Assembly: GCA_033439265.1 (NCBI GenBank)
Contig: JAVTVX010000031.1
Location: 16,784,001-16,848,000, forward strand
Length of the DNA stretch: 64,000 bases
Direction of reading: 5' to 3'
DNA from: Dillenia suffruticosa
Taxonomy: Eukaryota > Streptophyta > Magnoliopsida > Dilleniales > Dilleniaceae
In this document: piece after piece, positions 21,875 through 35,028 of the stretch
Layout of the letters: every line of letters starts with the position of its first letter
How positions within the stretch are numbered: the first letter of the stretch is position 1
Position numbers and translations under genes: made by a program
The notes under the pieces: generated by a model
Database searches by the model: none
Told to the model about the DNA's origin: nothing
What the model saw: only the letters and a program-made list of their open reading frames with translations

Positions 21875-23950
21875 TTTCCCTGTTGTCAAATATAAATCTT
21901 TCTTATTAGAAACAGGGATTTGATGAAATTGAGTCTTTCATTGGAAAAATTAGGGCAGAAGAAACCAAAAAGACCCTAAATTTTAAATTTTGAGAGGAAA
22001 ATAAGGGTAAAACAAATGCCCAATTGAGGTTTTTGTTGATGATCAACTAAAGAAAGAGTGTCGACGATTTAAACGGCTTCAATGTTCGAATTTCAGGAGA
22101 GAGAGAGAGAGTTGGGATTAATTGGATTTTATGAAATTCAGAGCTACGGATTTGGTAGGGTAAGGGTAGGGAAGATAAGTGGATTTGAGTGAGAGGTATT
22201 TTCGGTGTACGAGGCGATATGTGCGTCTGTACGGGGCTTTCTAGTTTTAAGTTTTGATAGATATAAGACTGTAAATTACATATTTAACCTTCAAGTTCTC
22301 CGAAAATTCTCATTTTTATTTTTTACCAAAAACTGATGACTAAATATTCATCTTTGACTTTTGACAAACCAATTGCAAAATATTCTACCGTATTGATAAT
22401 TGTCCAAATGAATGCTATGCGTATTTGACCCAAAGAATTGTGATATTTTATTGTAAAAATAAAATAATTATAATTTAAATTAAATATTTTAATATTCACC
22501 GAAAGAGTTTAGATAATTATATCTATTATTCTTTAATATTGTTCGAAGAGTAATATTTATATTTCAAACTGGATATTACTTTTTGGTTCATAAAAAAATA
22601 CAAAAAACCTTTTTTATTTTTTTTACTATATTATGAGTTTCTTGGACTGACGGGGTTAATTTGGTCTTTTTATTAATTTCTAAATGAAATTCATTTTTTT
22701 TGATTTGGTGGGGTAAGGACCAGATAAGAAATTGGGGTCTCATGTAAGGGTATTCTTGTCAAAGTAACTATACAAATACGTGCGCTTATGAATCTTGACT
22801 TTGGGGTTGGTTAAGATTTCGTGAGGTGACGGCGTCTATCGTTTTTCTCCGCTTTCTGCAGTTGCAGATTACAGCATCCACGGACACGTGCGTTGCACCA
22901 AATTACCAAAAAACCCCTCCTTTTTTTCTTTCTTTGTCCAAAATCTGTCGAAAACTTTGAGGAAATTATTTTTCATGACTTTTTCTCTTGGCTTAATAAA
23001 AGAATGATTGCAGAGGGCAAGTGTTGTTATCCTTGTTCTCTAAGTATTATTATAATACTTTCATCACAAAATATTTAATTTAAAATAAAATATAATTTGT
23101 GAGTTTATTCCGAGTAAATAAGAAGATTTATGGACTTTTTTAATATTCGAAATTAGTTATTATATTAAATTTCAATGCGCTGTAAGAATATAATAACATT
23201 TTTTATATATTTTTACAATTCAAAAAATTATTGAATCGATAGATTATTAACTTTTTAGAAAACGTTATTATATGAAATATTTTATCATATTTTTATTTAC
23301 AAAAAGAATAGAAAAGATAAAATTATACATATGTTATGAGACAAATAATAAATTAAATTATATTTTATGAATAGTAAAAAAATTATGCATAATTTAAATA
23401 TGATACAAATATTAATAGTTGGTTTTATTCGGAATGAAAAATTTTAAGTAACCGTTTATGAAAAATATTATAAATTAAATTATAATTAATAAAAAATTAA
23501 TAAATTTAAAAATATTTTAAAACTAGTATAACTATTAACAATTATTTTTATTTAAAAAAAATTAAATAACTATATAGAATTTAAAATTTACCTGTAATCT
23601 AATTTAATACAGTACGATAATTTTGTAAATCATAACAACTGATAATAGATTGATCGTATTCAACCATTACGAATGTGAAAGAACAATCTCAAAAAATTTT
23701 TTGTCTCAAATAAAGCCACACCTAAAAATAAAATATTTCACTAATTTTTTTTCTCAGGTCATATAAAAAAATAGGTTTCTTCCATAAATCAAAATAGCTT
23801 TATTTCTTTATTTTTTTATTTCTATTTTTGTTTTTGATTTTTCATATATATTTTAATAGCGACCATTGGTGTTTGGACAGCACTCTATTTTTTTATTCTC
23901 GACCTTTCGCTTTCTGGATCTAGGGTTTCGTTTATCTGCGACTCTCGTGT
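21875..23950. promoter_or_regulatory. Shared upstream region between divergent WAPL and CPL1
   Basis: WAPL (minus) and CPL1 (plus) are head to head, so this roughly 2-kb stretch must hold the 5' leader of WAPL (GA-rich near 22097-22110) and both promoters. It is strongly AT-rich from 22260 to 23850, with no open frame of note. A GGTTTCG/TAGGGTTTCG telo-box-like motif lies near 23920 at the CPL1 side. I cannot place TATA boxes with confidence in such AT-rich DNA. Confidence 0.5.
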
Positions 23951-24049
23951 GTTGTTTTGTTTGTTTATTTATTGTTGTTGTGTGTTTCATCAAACCCTAA
24001 TACAGAAAACCTCAATCTTCGGAAAATCATCACACAAAACAATCTATCA

Positions 24050-24390
24050 AAGAACAGACACAAACCCTAATTTTTATAGAGGTTTTTTGTTGTTCTTGAT
24101 CTTCGTCTGAATCGTCGGATTATCAAGAAGATCATCGTCGTTGTCGTCGTCGTCTGCAGGTCTAATATACTGTGTTTTCTACCAAGAACAGACAAAAACC
24201 CTAAATTTTTGGATCATCAGATTACCATCAAGAGCATCATCTTCTGCATCCACAGATCTAAAATTTTTGGGAAGAACAGACCAAAAACCCTAATTTTTTT
24301 GTTGGTATCAAGATCATCATCTTGTTCATCTCTACAGATCTAAAATTTTTGGGAAGAACAGACCGAAGACCCTAAATTTTTCTCTCTTTC
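24050..24390 (+). repeat. Tandem repeats with telo-boxes in the CPL1 5' leader
   Basis: Units begin AAGAACAGAC at 24050, 24184, 24272 and 24354. Each is followed within about 10 bases by ACCCTAA and then T-rich DNA; the later units continue with ATCATC, a TCATC-rich block and ACAGATCTAAAATTTTTGGG. The last three are about 82-88 bp apart. Further AACCCTAA boxes lie just upstream (near 23995). AAACCCTAA (telo-box) is a known plant promoter and leader element, common in genes for translation and cell division. The repeat is probably transcribed, as it ends about 210 bases before the start codon. Confidence 0.75.
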
Positions 24391-24597
24391 TCTCTCTTTA
24401 TAATTGGGGATGAGGATTAACAGTAAATTTTGTGATTTTCCCAAATGAAACAATTTCGTGGACTATGAATTCGTGAATTTTTATAGGCTTTTCTTGATCT
24501 GATTTTGGTGAGCTTTGGGAGAAGTTTTTGTTAAAAGAAAACCAAGAACAACAAAAAAGGGGCAAAAAGGGGGGCCAAAAGGGGGAAAATTGAAAAA

Positions 24598-27500
24598 ATG
24601 ATGAAATTTGGGGTATATGATGGGGAAAATCTACTAGGGGAAGTAGAAATTATTCCTCAGAGTGAGAACATGTTGATGATGATGATGAACCGCAACAACA
24701 AGAGGGAAATCAGAATTTCAAAGTATTCACAGCCAAGTGACAGATGTCCACCACTTGCAGTTCTTCACACAATTTCATCTTCTGGGCTTTGCTTCAAAAT
24801 GGAGTCCACCACAAAGTTTCAGTCACAGGACAACATGCCGCTTTCAAATTTGCACTCTACTTGTCTCAGGGACAACAAGGTAAACAACACCCACAACAAG
24901 AGCAACAACATTAAAAATCTGCAAAGATAAATAATAAGAGCAAGAAAAAGAGACCAGGTTCTAAAATGGACTTATTTGTGATAATGAATGATATGAAACA
25001 GCATTTAACTGAACTTTCTCAACTGGCAAAAGTTACCCCAGAAACTTGTATCATGAGAAATTATTATTTTACAGCACTGTGGACTAATGTTGAACCAAAA
25101 CTCCTGCGGCAGGTTGGGGTTCCACCCCTAATTCTTTGAGTGGTTGCTGTTGCTAGTTTCTGCAAATTTGACTGAACCTTTTGAGCTGATAAAGCTCACT
25201 CAGAAAATTATCGTTAGAAAATTGTTTGACAGAAATATGGAACGATGATGAAATTCCTGCAGGGATTTCTTCTGTTGTCTTGTTAGTCTGCTGTGAATAT
25301 GCTCCATAAACTACTATTATAAAAAAATCATTCAGATGAGGTTAAAAATGGATTTTTATGTTTCTGACACACTGAACACTTTGTTTCTGTGGTGGGAATG
25401 AACCCTTAGCTATTTTTTCTTCGAAGTTTGATAGGGCTTTGTTAACTGATGAAGCATACCCTGGAACATGTATGATGAGCCAAATATCTGCAGGTTTTTC
25501 TGTTACCAGGAAGATACCCATTGGATTTGATTACTGTTATGTCTTGTTAAATTTGCTAGTGATGATGTTTATCATTTCCCAGAATCTTCTCTTCTATGTG
25601 AATAACAACTGTTGGACTAAACTCTGGGGTGTTCTGAACAGATATGAACCCCTTTTGCTAATTAGTTTGCTAGTTTTGACTTGGCTTTCAAGAACATATC
25701 CATATGACATTGATTACAGACTCACAGTTACGCCTTTTTAACTTTTCTAGAACATGCATTACAAACGACTTTTATTCAGAAACTTAATGATGATGTTTTA
25801 AAAAGGATGTATCTTTCTGGACTGGTTGTGTAGGAAAGGTTATTTAATTTTCTGGATAAGTCCCTTATCTGGGTAACAAAATTTTTGCTCTTGTGATATA
25901 ACCACTTATGATCCAGATATACAAATGAAATTGCCAGTGGTGAGACCCTAAATTCCTACTAATTACTTTTCTTTCTCTAGACCAGAGTGCATTATGCAAG
26001 AGCAGAGTGGACAGTGAATGAAATTATCTGCCCAGGTTCGATATGGAACTATTTCTTCCTTCCATGTGTCCTTGCAGGGAGCCATATCAAAATTATTTAG
26101 CTGTAACTTTAGCAAAATTGTGATTTGCAAGAGGCAGTTAATTCACCTATGGACATTTCTTTCTCAATTGAGTTTTATTGGGGAACTGTTTTTCTTGCTT
26201 CGACTTTTGTTACTCTTTTCAATTTCTTATTTTGTACATTTATGTTTTGGTTTGCTACATGCCTGCATATTATAGTATAGCTATTGATTTATTGTTATTT
26301 ATAATGTTTGCATAAGTATCTGGACCCATAAATAGATCTTATACTGAATAGCTTCTAAATATTTTCTGTGCAGACTGCAGTAATGTCACTGGGACAGGAG
26401 GAGCTTCATTTGGTTGCCATGTCTTCTAAGAAGAATGTAGGACAGTATCCATGTTTTTGGGGATTCATCGTTGCATCAGGACTCTATAATTCTTGCCTTG
26501 TCATGTTGAACCTAAGGTGTCTTGGGATTGTATTTGATCTCGATGAAACACTCATTGTTGCAAACACAATGCGATCATTTGAGGATAGAATCGAGGCACT
26601 ACAAAAGAAAATAACCACTGAGGTGGACCCACAGCGCCTTGCAGGAATGCTGGCAGAGGTTAAACGTTATCAAGATGACAAGAACATTCTGAAGCAATAT
26701 GCCGAAAGTGACCAGGTTGTTGATAATGGGAAGGTGTTAAAAGTTCAATCTGAGATTGTTCCAGCATTGTCTGACAGCCATCAGCCTATTATTCGCCCAC
26801 TTATAAGATTGCAGGACAAGAACATTATTCTTACTCGCATCAATCCATCGGTACGTAGTGAGCAAATAAACATTACAAGTTCCTGCATTGTGTGGCATAC
26901 CTCCCCATTACCTTGTATGTTATTTGGTCTAGGACGCAAGTTTTAGCAGATATTCTTATAATATACAGAATCTCTTTTTTGCCGCAGATTCGTGATACAA
27001 GTGTTCTTGTGAGGCTAAGACCTGCATGGGAGGACCTTCGGAGCTACTTAACCGCACGAGGTCGTAAGCGGTTTGAGGTTTATGTTTGCACAATGGCTGA
27101 GAGAGATTATGCACTTGAAATGTGGAGACTTCTTGATCCAGAGTCAAATTTGATAAATACGAAAGAGCTATTGGACAGAATTGTTTGTGTCAAGTCTGGT
27201 AAGTGTGAAGACATAAAATCTAGCATACCCTTTTGGTGGGCTGTCTTTCTTTGCAGTAGTTTACTCAGTGACCTTCGTGACTGAAGTTGCTCTGATTCTG
27301 ATATATTGCCTACGGTTTGTATGAGTCTGCATCAAGGGTTGAAGTTCTGTGTTACTTTTTTAAATTCACTCTGTTGTGATGCTTTGTTAACTTTTGGCAG
27401 GTTCAAGGAAATCACTCTTTAATGTCTTTCAAGATGGGATATGCCATCCAAAGATGTCATTGGTGATCGACGACCGATTGAAAGTGTGGGATGAGAAGGA

Positions 27501-27754
27501 CCAACCACGAGTGCACGTTGTCCCTGCATTTGCTCCATATTATGCCCCTCAAGCTGAAGTATGTATCAGCACCCTACAATTTTCTCTCTCGTTGATACGT
27601 CAAATTTGAAAAATGTTTCCACAAGATTTAGTCAGGTCAATGACAATTTTCTCACTGTGACTCCTCTCTTTGTAGGCCAATAATGCTGTCCCTGTCCTGT
27701 GTGTTGCACGAAATGTTGCATGCAATGTCAGAGGCGGTTTTTTCAAGTGAGAAT

Positions 27755-27794
<40 letters not shown>

Positions 27795-30700
27795 CCTGTG
27801 CTATTCACTTTCCATAATTATGTTATTTATTTGGCATGATCTTGTCTTGGTTGATTTGATTCCAGAGAATTTGATGATAGTCTCTTGCAACGAATTTCTG
27901 AAGTAGCGTATGAAGATGATCAGAAAGACATTCCTTTGGCTCCTGATGTGAGCAATTATTTGGCTACAGAGGTTAGTCATGAAAATTTATGGTTTTGTGG
28001 GGTGGTTCGTGCGGTTTTATATAGGTCAATCATGCTAGTTCATTCACACAGATTTACAGTCAAGCTAACTGTAGATTCTGCGTCCAGGATGATCCTTCTT
28101 CTTTGAATGGCAACAAAGATCCACTTAGTTTTGATGGCATGGCTGATATAGAGGTTGAAAGAAGGTTAAAGGTGATTATTTTGTTACTCAATAGTTCTCT
28201 TAATGGCCTTTATCATCTTATGTGTTGAATTTGATAATTTCAAGTACTAAGATATATAAATTTCTCTCTTGCAAAATATGGGAGTCTTGAGCATATCCAG
28301 ATCCTCTCCCCACATTTAGTGCCCCCTTCTCTCCCCATTTATGTTCTTGGTTAATACTGTTTTCTGGCCAACTTTAAACAATATTTTTAAATCTAATATT
28401 GCAACCTAAACTTTCTTTTTATGAAAACAAAATGCCTAAATCTTAATTTTGGAAATTAATCTAATTAAATTTATTAAAAAAATCTTAATAAACTAGGAAA
28501 CTAGTTTATTAAAAAGATAAAAAAGAAAAAATCCTTTGATTGATAATAAATGCTAGATAGAAAGAAGTATATTTTTTTTTGTTTTTTTGTGTGTGCTCAG
28601 AGAAAAAAATTTTGAAAACATTCAGAAATGTTTCTTCCTTTGCTAAAGAGGAAGCTAGGAAAAGCTTTTGGCAGCAACATTTTTGGCCATTTGATATTTT
28701 GGGTTTGCATTGACCGATTCTCAAATTAACCTTGTAATCGAGTGGAAGTGAATATTGTAATTCTTTCTGTAAGATATTGGAATGTGTCTTTAGTTTTCGT
28801 ATATTAGTCTAGCATTCATTCATGTATGTTTGAAATTTGTTTTTATTATTTTTTTTCTTTCTGTACCAGCTAATATTGTCGAATCTTATTATGACTAAGA
28901 AAATATTATGCTTTAAAAAATGATATTCTCTGAGTGCGCACGCGGACACACACACAAAGGACTTATTCTCTTCATTTGTTGTTAATTTCATAATTTTTGC
29001 TCTTTTTTTTTGGAATGAACTAGTGTCCTAATTTATTGAGACTATAATATAATAAGTTTAATTAGATTTATTTTCTATTTAGATTAGAGTACTTCTAATT
29101 ATAAGAAAGTTTACGCTAGAATTAGATTAAGAAATATTGTTTAAAGTTGGCAAGAAAATAATATTGACAAATAAGATGAGTGGGGAAGAGAAGAGGGCAT
29201 TGAAAAGGGGAAGAAGATCTGGATTCGTCTTGAGCTTGCAATCTTAAATTGCTCTCATTTGTATGTATGCACCCCTTGGGGGATGGGGCGAAGGCTAGTA
29301 TTTTGACTTTTAACATGGTGAAGGTGAATCATTGACATAGCATGGATCTTTGCTTATTTACCCAGGAAGCAATGACATCAGCAACAGCCGCTTCTGCAGT
29401 TCCTAATATTGATCCAAGACTTGCTCCTCTCCAGTATGCAGTTGCATCTTCTTCCTCAATTCCAGTGGCAACACCTCCAGGATCAGTCATGCCATTCCCT
29501 GTGAATCATTTCCCTCAGGCACCATCAATGAATCAATTTCCTCAGGCACCTTCGCTTGTTAAACCACTGTGTCATGTTGGTCCTGTGGAACCCAGCCTCC
29601 AAAATTCCCCTGCTAGGGAAGAGGGTGAGGTACCTGAGTCTGAATTAGATCCTGATACAAGAAGGAGGCTATTGATATTGCAGCATGGACAAGACACAAG
29701 GGATCTTACACCCCCTGAACCCCCAATTCCTGTGAGACCTCCACTGCAAGTTTCAATTCCGCCACCACAGCTGCAGTCTAGGGGTGGCTGGTTTCCAGTG
29801 GAGGAGGAAATGAGCCCTGGACAACCACATCATGTCATACCCAAAGAATTTCCTTTAAATTCAGAACAGATTAATATTGAGAAGCACCGGCCTCATCATC
29901 CACCTTTCATGCAGAAGATGGAGGGTCCAATTAGAAATGATAGGTTTTTTCATGAAAATCAAAGATTTCCAAGAGAGGTAATATATATTTTTCCCCCATA
30001 CTTCAGCTTCTTTGCTAAAATGTAAGATGTTCTAATTCCATGGGCTTCTTTACATTCAGGCACCTTTTAGAGATGATAGGTCGAGGTTCAACCATCTGCC
30101 TACTGATTATCATTCTTTCCCAGGTATACTGTGACTCACAGCATTGTGCTGTAGATGCACTCTCTTATGTTTGTTTTTCAAATAATAAGGTTAAAGATAC
30201 AGATCAAATAATAAGGTCAAAGATAACAGACTTTTAACATTCTCAGTTTGTGGACTCTTCTGCTTTCGTTACTTGGATCTTTGTTAGCAACTTTTGACAT
30301 TGTACATGTAGCTTTGAACTCTATGATTTTGCTTGTTCAGTGTTCCATTTGTGATGAAAATTACACATTGCAGGGGAAATTCCCTTGGGTAGATCATCCT
30401 CTAATGAGAATAATCATGAATTTGAATTGGTTCAAGGCATTTCAAATGGAGATACTCCAGCTGTAGCTCTACAGGACATTGCAATGAAATGTCGAACAAA
30501 GGTACCAGAGGACACAGGAGCATGATAGAAGATGCACGCACTTTTGCCTAGATTGCATCTGACTTCTGATATATGTTTGTTATTAATACTTGTAGGTGGA
30601 GTTCCGGCCAAGTTTGGTTCCAAGCACAGAGTTGCAATTTTCTGTTGTGGTTGTTTAATCTTGATCTATGCATTTTTTTTCCTTCTCTCTCTTTAATAGT

Positions 30701-33383
30701 GCTCAATTTTGTTTTACAGCTGAGATTGAGTTCTCCTCTATTGTCTTATCTTGTTTGTTGCTTGTTGCAGGCTTGGTTTGCTGGTGAGAAAAGTGGTGAA
30801 GGAATTGGTAGAACAAGGCGAGAGGCTCAAAGCCAGGCAGCTGAGGGTTCTCTTAGATATTTAGCAAGTAAGATATAATATGGATATGTTGGGAGTTTGA
30901 ACATTGGTAGTTTTAGCATTGTTGCAAGTCGTCAAGTTTGGTGTTTCTGGAGCCTTCTCTGTTCATTGTCTTAGCTGATGTTTGTTGCAGTGTTTTCATG
31001 ACGTTGCTGACTTTATGAAACATTTTTGGCAACTTTTCTTTGGGGGCGATATCTAGTGTTCAATGTTTTGTAGACCTGAAGATCATGAGTTATTTTATGG
31101 GACACATGGAATGGATTTTCTTTGTAATTATATATAATGATGTGCTCTGTTGGGGTATACAAAATTCAGTCCTTTCCAGAGTTCTCTAATCATGAGCTTA
31201 GCCAACGCAACTTGCAGCATTTTTGTTACGGTGCTTGGTATAGAAAGCATTATTGACAACCATCCACCCAATGGGGGATTTTGGTCTTTTGGGGGCAGGG
31301 AATGATTGTTGTCGTAATTGTTTATAAAAATGTGCTAAGATATCTAAGGGGCAGTTCATTCATTTCAAAAGTCCTAAGAAATTCTGATGATGTCAAGCAA
31401 AGTTCAAGCCTGCAAAATAGCTTCGTGACTAAGAGACCCCGGTGTCAGTTTTGTCATGAAGGCTGTGTCTAGAGGTATCCGCATTTTCTTGAAAGAACAT
31501 TGGGTGTAACCTGTTTTTGTTATGTAGACTGCAAAAACAGACTTAAAAGGCATGCATGCTTAAAATAGTGGTTGATAGATGTGCATTCTTTTTCTTGTGA
31601 AGATTTCAATATTTTGCTTCTCAGACTGAGTAGATGGTTTGAGGATAAGCCCTAGAATCACTAATCATGGTGAAAGTAATGATGTCATTTGAGACACTCC
31701 TCGGGCACTAATTCATGCAGATGCAAATTGACTTGTTGCATGTTCCTATTACTTGATTTTATTTATTGAATTCTTGATTCTGTACAATTGTTTATTTATT
31801 AGACTTTTTGGTTGGTCTTGACACTTGTGTTCTATGTATTGGCAGATAGATATTTATCATATGTTAAGCCTGATGTGGGCTCTGTCCAAGGAGATGTAAG
31901 TAGGTTTTCAGCTGGAAATGAGAATGGATCCATAAGTGATTCCAATTCTTTTGGGAATCCACGATTGCCCAAGGAGGATTCAGTCCCATATCCAACAAAT
32001 GATGCAGAAACATCCAGACACCTGGACCCAAGGTTGGATGGTTCTTGGAAACCAATGGGCCCAGTTTCTGCGCTTAAAGAAATGGTAACATCCTGAACTA
32101 GTGTCTTGTAAGTTTTTCTTCATTCAACAATTCAATTTCATGTATATTGATGGAATTGATCTTTCCTTTCTCCAGTGCATGATGGAAGGCCTTAATGTAT
32201 TCTTTCAAGTACAGCCTCCACACTCAAATAATGCACTCCAGACAGACGAAATATGTGCACAGGTTTGTGGCTCTTACATTATGTGGCTGATATAAGTTCA
32301 AAAGGAATTGGGATAATTACTTTATGCCCTCAATCCACAGTGTATTCTGATCCTGACAAGGATGGAGAGTTTTTGTTGATTAAATGGTTTGTTATTGGTC
32401 ACTTTATCTATGTTAATTGATTGTTTTCTGTTTATAAATCATCTTTTAGGTTGAGATAGATGGACAGGTCTTGGGTGTGGGCACTGGATTAACATGGGAT
32501 GAAGCTAAGGCACAGGTATTGCTTTGTTTTTGGATTTTGTCCTACTTTTTGGTATCCAACTTAATGTTCATGTCTGAGCTTGGGTGCTCTCAATTTTAGG
32601 CTGCGGATAAAGCCCTTGGACATCTCAAGCCTATGCTTGGTCAATTTAACCAGAAGCGCCAGGCTTCTCCAAGGTGAGTTGATTTCACTTGTATCCAACA
32701 TTGCATTGCATAAACAATTCTGGAAGGAATTTCATCTTCTCTTTCTTTGCTTAATTCGAACAAAAAGGGTAAGGAGGAATATAAATACATAAGAAAGTTC
32801 TACTGCACAATGCATTTTTGGATCTTCCAATTTTGGTACATTGTGTCGTGATGCCTATATGTGCACAATCATTGGAGAAATCAAATGCTAAGGGCACACT
32901 TGGCCCATTGGACCAAAGGATGGGAATAGGGGATAAAAATAAAATGAGTGGTTTTGTTTTGAATGTAGTCATTGAATTCCCATAATCTTCCAACTGATAC
33001 TGCTCTTTGACAGCACAACATTACTTTCGAACATGGTTGTTTTGAAAAGCCAATCCCAAATTGTTGGGGTATGAGGCTTTGGTGGGTTGAAGTGGATAGG
33101 AGAACATTAGACATTTCGCTCAGCTTGTTTGATCATTTTTGCATTTTTTTGGCTTTTGCATTTCTTCTGGTGTAAAACTTTGAGGTGCTTGTGCATTTAA
33201 ACTAATGGTCGTACTCGGGCTATTTTGATGAATCGTAAATTTTGTTATTGAATTTTGCGATACTGTGAAATTAGGTCATTGCATGGGATGCCAAATAAAC
33301 GTTTGAAGCCAGACTTCTCAAGATCTCTGCAACGGATGCCTTCTTCTGCTAGATATCCCAGGAATGCTTCTCCTGTGCTCTGA
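24598..33383 (+). CDS. CPL1: RNA polymerase II CTD phosphatase-like 1 (CPL1/FRY2), 17 exons
   Basis: Exons: 24598-24879, 26374-26850, 26988-27198, 27401-27558, 27676-27746, 27866-27971, 28088-28171, 29366-29977, 30060-30123, 30374-30501, 30596-30649, 30771-30867, 31846-32084, 32176-32262, 32450-32515, 32600-32673, 33275-33383; 2919 nt, 972 aa, close to Arabidopsis CPL1. CPL1 removes phosphate from Ser5 of the polymerase II CTD in the nucleus and represses stress-inducible transcription. The FCP1-type phosphatase domain shows FDLDETL (catalytic Asp149 and Asp151), [15 protein letters not shown] and VIDDRLKVW (Asp347, Asp348). A proline-rich linker carries [19 protein letters not shown]. Two double-stranded-RNA-binding domains follow (about 713-782 and 855-935), then a basic NKRLKPD signal near residue 945. 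Having two dsRBDs favours CPL1 over CPL2. The donor after exon 11 (GTG then GTTGTT) is weak. MMK offers two possible starts, 24598 or 24601. Confidence 0.96.
27765..27790. repeat. CT dinucleotide microsatellite in CPL1 intron 5
   Basis: Uninterrupted TC repeat beginning about 18 bases after the exon 5 donor. Confidence 0.95.
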
Positions 33384-34947
33384 GAACCAGTGAAAGTTTT
33401 GTTACTCATTTTTGGACATTGCAGTTGCTTAGACATTTTTGTATCATCCGTCCTCCCTTGTACAAATAATTGGATAGAGGGCCAATGTTGAGATAAGGGT
33501 CCCGCTAGCCGTAGAGACTTTTCAAAGCTGTGGTAGAGTCCGAGCAGACTCCTAGTATTTGGACAAAATATATCAACATGCATTCAAGTTCTTTGAAAGG
33601 AGAGATGCTTATCCAAACAACTGCTTGTTCTAACAAGGAGAGTTGCTTAAGGTTGACATGCAGTAAAATCTGTCGAGACACTGCTGCCTGTATATGATCT
33701 TGTTGCTGCACAGGTTTGGAAGAGCTGGCATTTTTGCAGCAATGTCATCATTTTCAAGCAGAGATGCTATGGAATCTCGCATATGACCTGCAATTGCGTC
33801 AGCCTTGCTCTCCAACTCTCCGATGATCTTACCTTTTGCCTTCATGGTCGGTGAGCACGTTTTGGATGATAGAAATTGTCAATTGCAAGACTTGACGGCA
33901 TTCAAAGACTCCGGTGACTTCATTTATTTTGTGCCGATTTAAACAGTTTTTGACCTACGTTATTATACAACTCAATAGGTTATGAATTTATGGTTATCTA
34001 GATTGAGAACTGCTAATTATTGTAGATACTGATTTCCAACGGGAGATGTCCAAATAGGTTTTCTTTGGGTACCTATAGCGTTACTCAATTATATGCTTGT
34101 GTGAGATTATTACATTTAGGATACCTTTCATGGCCTTTTGGCTAAGATCAAGAGATTATTACATTAAGCGAGTCTACAAATTGATGAGTATTGATTTATT
34201 TCCCACAAGCACCATTTTTTAGTATGCATATGGTGTGGCAGATGATTAGAGTTAAAGAATAATATTAGATATACTAAATGAATTTTAAATTAAACGGACC
34301 GGATGTCTATATAATAATTTATGTCGACATGTTTTGACCCATTTATAATATGATTTGATTTGATTATAATATTTTGAATTAGTTAAAAATATGTTGGTAT
34401 GGATTCTTATGTAAATATTTGGTTTGAAATTTATCAGATTAGGGCATAACTATTATTGTTGGCCAAATTAATTTTTGGATTAAACTTTTTTACTATTGCT
34501 ATGCTATTGAAATTAACTTTTTAAAATGATAATATAATCATATATATTAATGTATTAATTATCAAAACATAAAACATAAAGTTTTGAATTAGAAAAAAAG
34601 GAAATAAAATGGGAGGTTGAGTACATATTAACAATTAAAAGATGAAGTAACAGCTCGGGATTAAAAAGAAAAAGAAAAGGAGGGGAGAGAGAGAGAAGAA
34701 GAAGCAGAAGAAGATTTGGAAGAAAGTTCCAACTTTTCATCTTCTTTGTTTAGGCATCACAATCACGGCAGTTCTGCAACTCCTCTTGAAAGTAATATTT
34801 ACTTCACAAAAACTTTAATTTCAACGGCCATTTTTTTTACATTCCAAAGCAAATTTCCTATCATACTAGTATACTTGGTCTAATGTGAAAATTAAAATTA
34901 GATTGTAATAGAAAATTGAGATTTAGTAGTGAAAGTAGATCAACAAA
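33384..34947. other. CPL1 3' region and AT-rich spacer
   Basis: The first few hundred bases should be the CPL1 3' UTR. A 71-codon open frame on the minus strand (33845-33630) begins MKAKGKIIGELESKADAIAG; its first 45 codons look protein-like (ESKADAIAG, SIASLLENDDIAAKMP), but I do not recognise it and no splicing partner is evident. From 33950 to 34940 the DNA is AT-rich with a GA-rich patch at about 34670-34715. Confidence 0.4.
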
Positions 34948-34987
34948 GTTGAGATGGCCGAGTTGGTCTAAGGCGCCAGATTAAGGT

Positions 34988-35020
<33 letters not shown>

Positions 35021-35028
35021 TCTCAACA
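34948..35028 (+). tRNA. tRNA-Leu(AAG): tRNA-Leu, anticodon AAG
   Basis: The acceptor stem GTTGAGA pairs with TCTCAAC and the discriminator base is A35028. The anticodon stem CCAGA/TCTGG holds the loop TTAAGGT with anticodon AAG at 34983-34985. The long variable arm is typical of a class II tRNA, and the T-arm contains GGGTTCAAATCCC. The A box TGGCCGAGTTGG and B box GGTTCAAATCC are intact. A CAA motif (CAACAAAG) directly upstream and five T residues at 35039-35043 fit plant RNA polymerase III start and stop signals. There is no intron, and CCA is not encoded, as expected for a nuclear gene. Confidence 0.97.
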
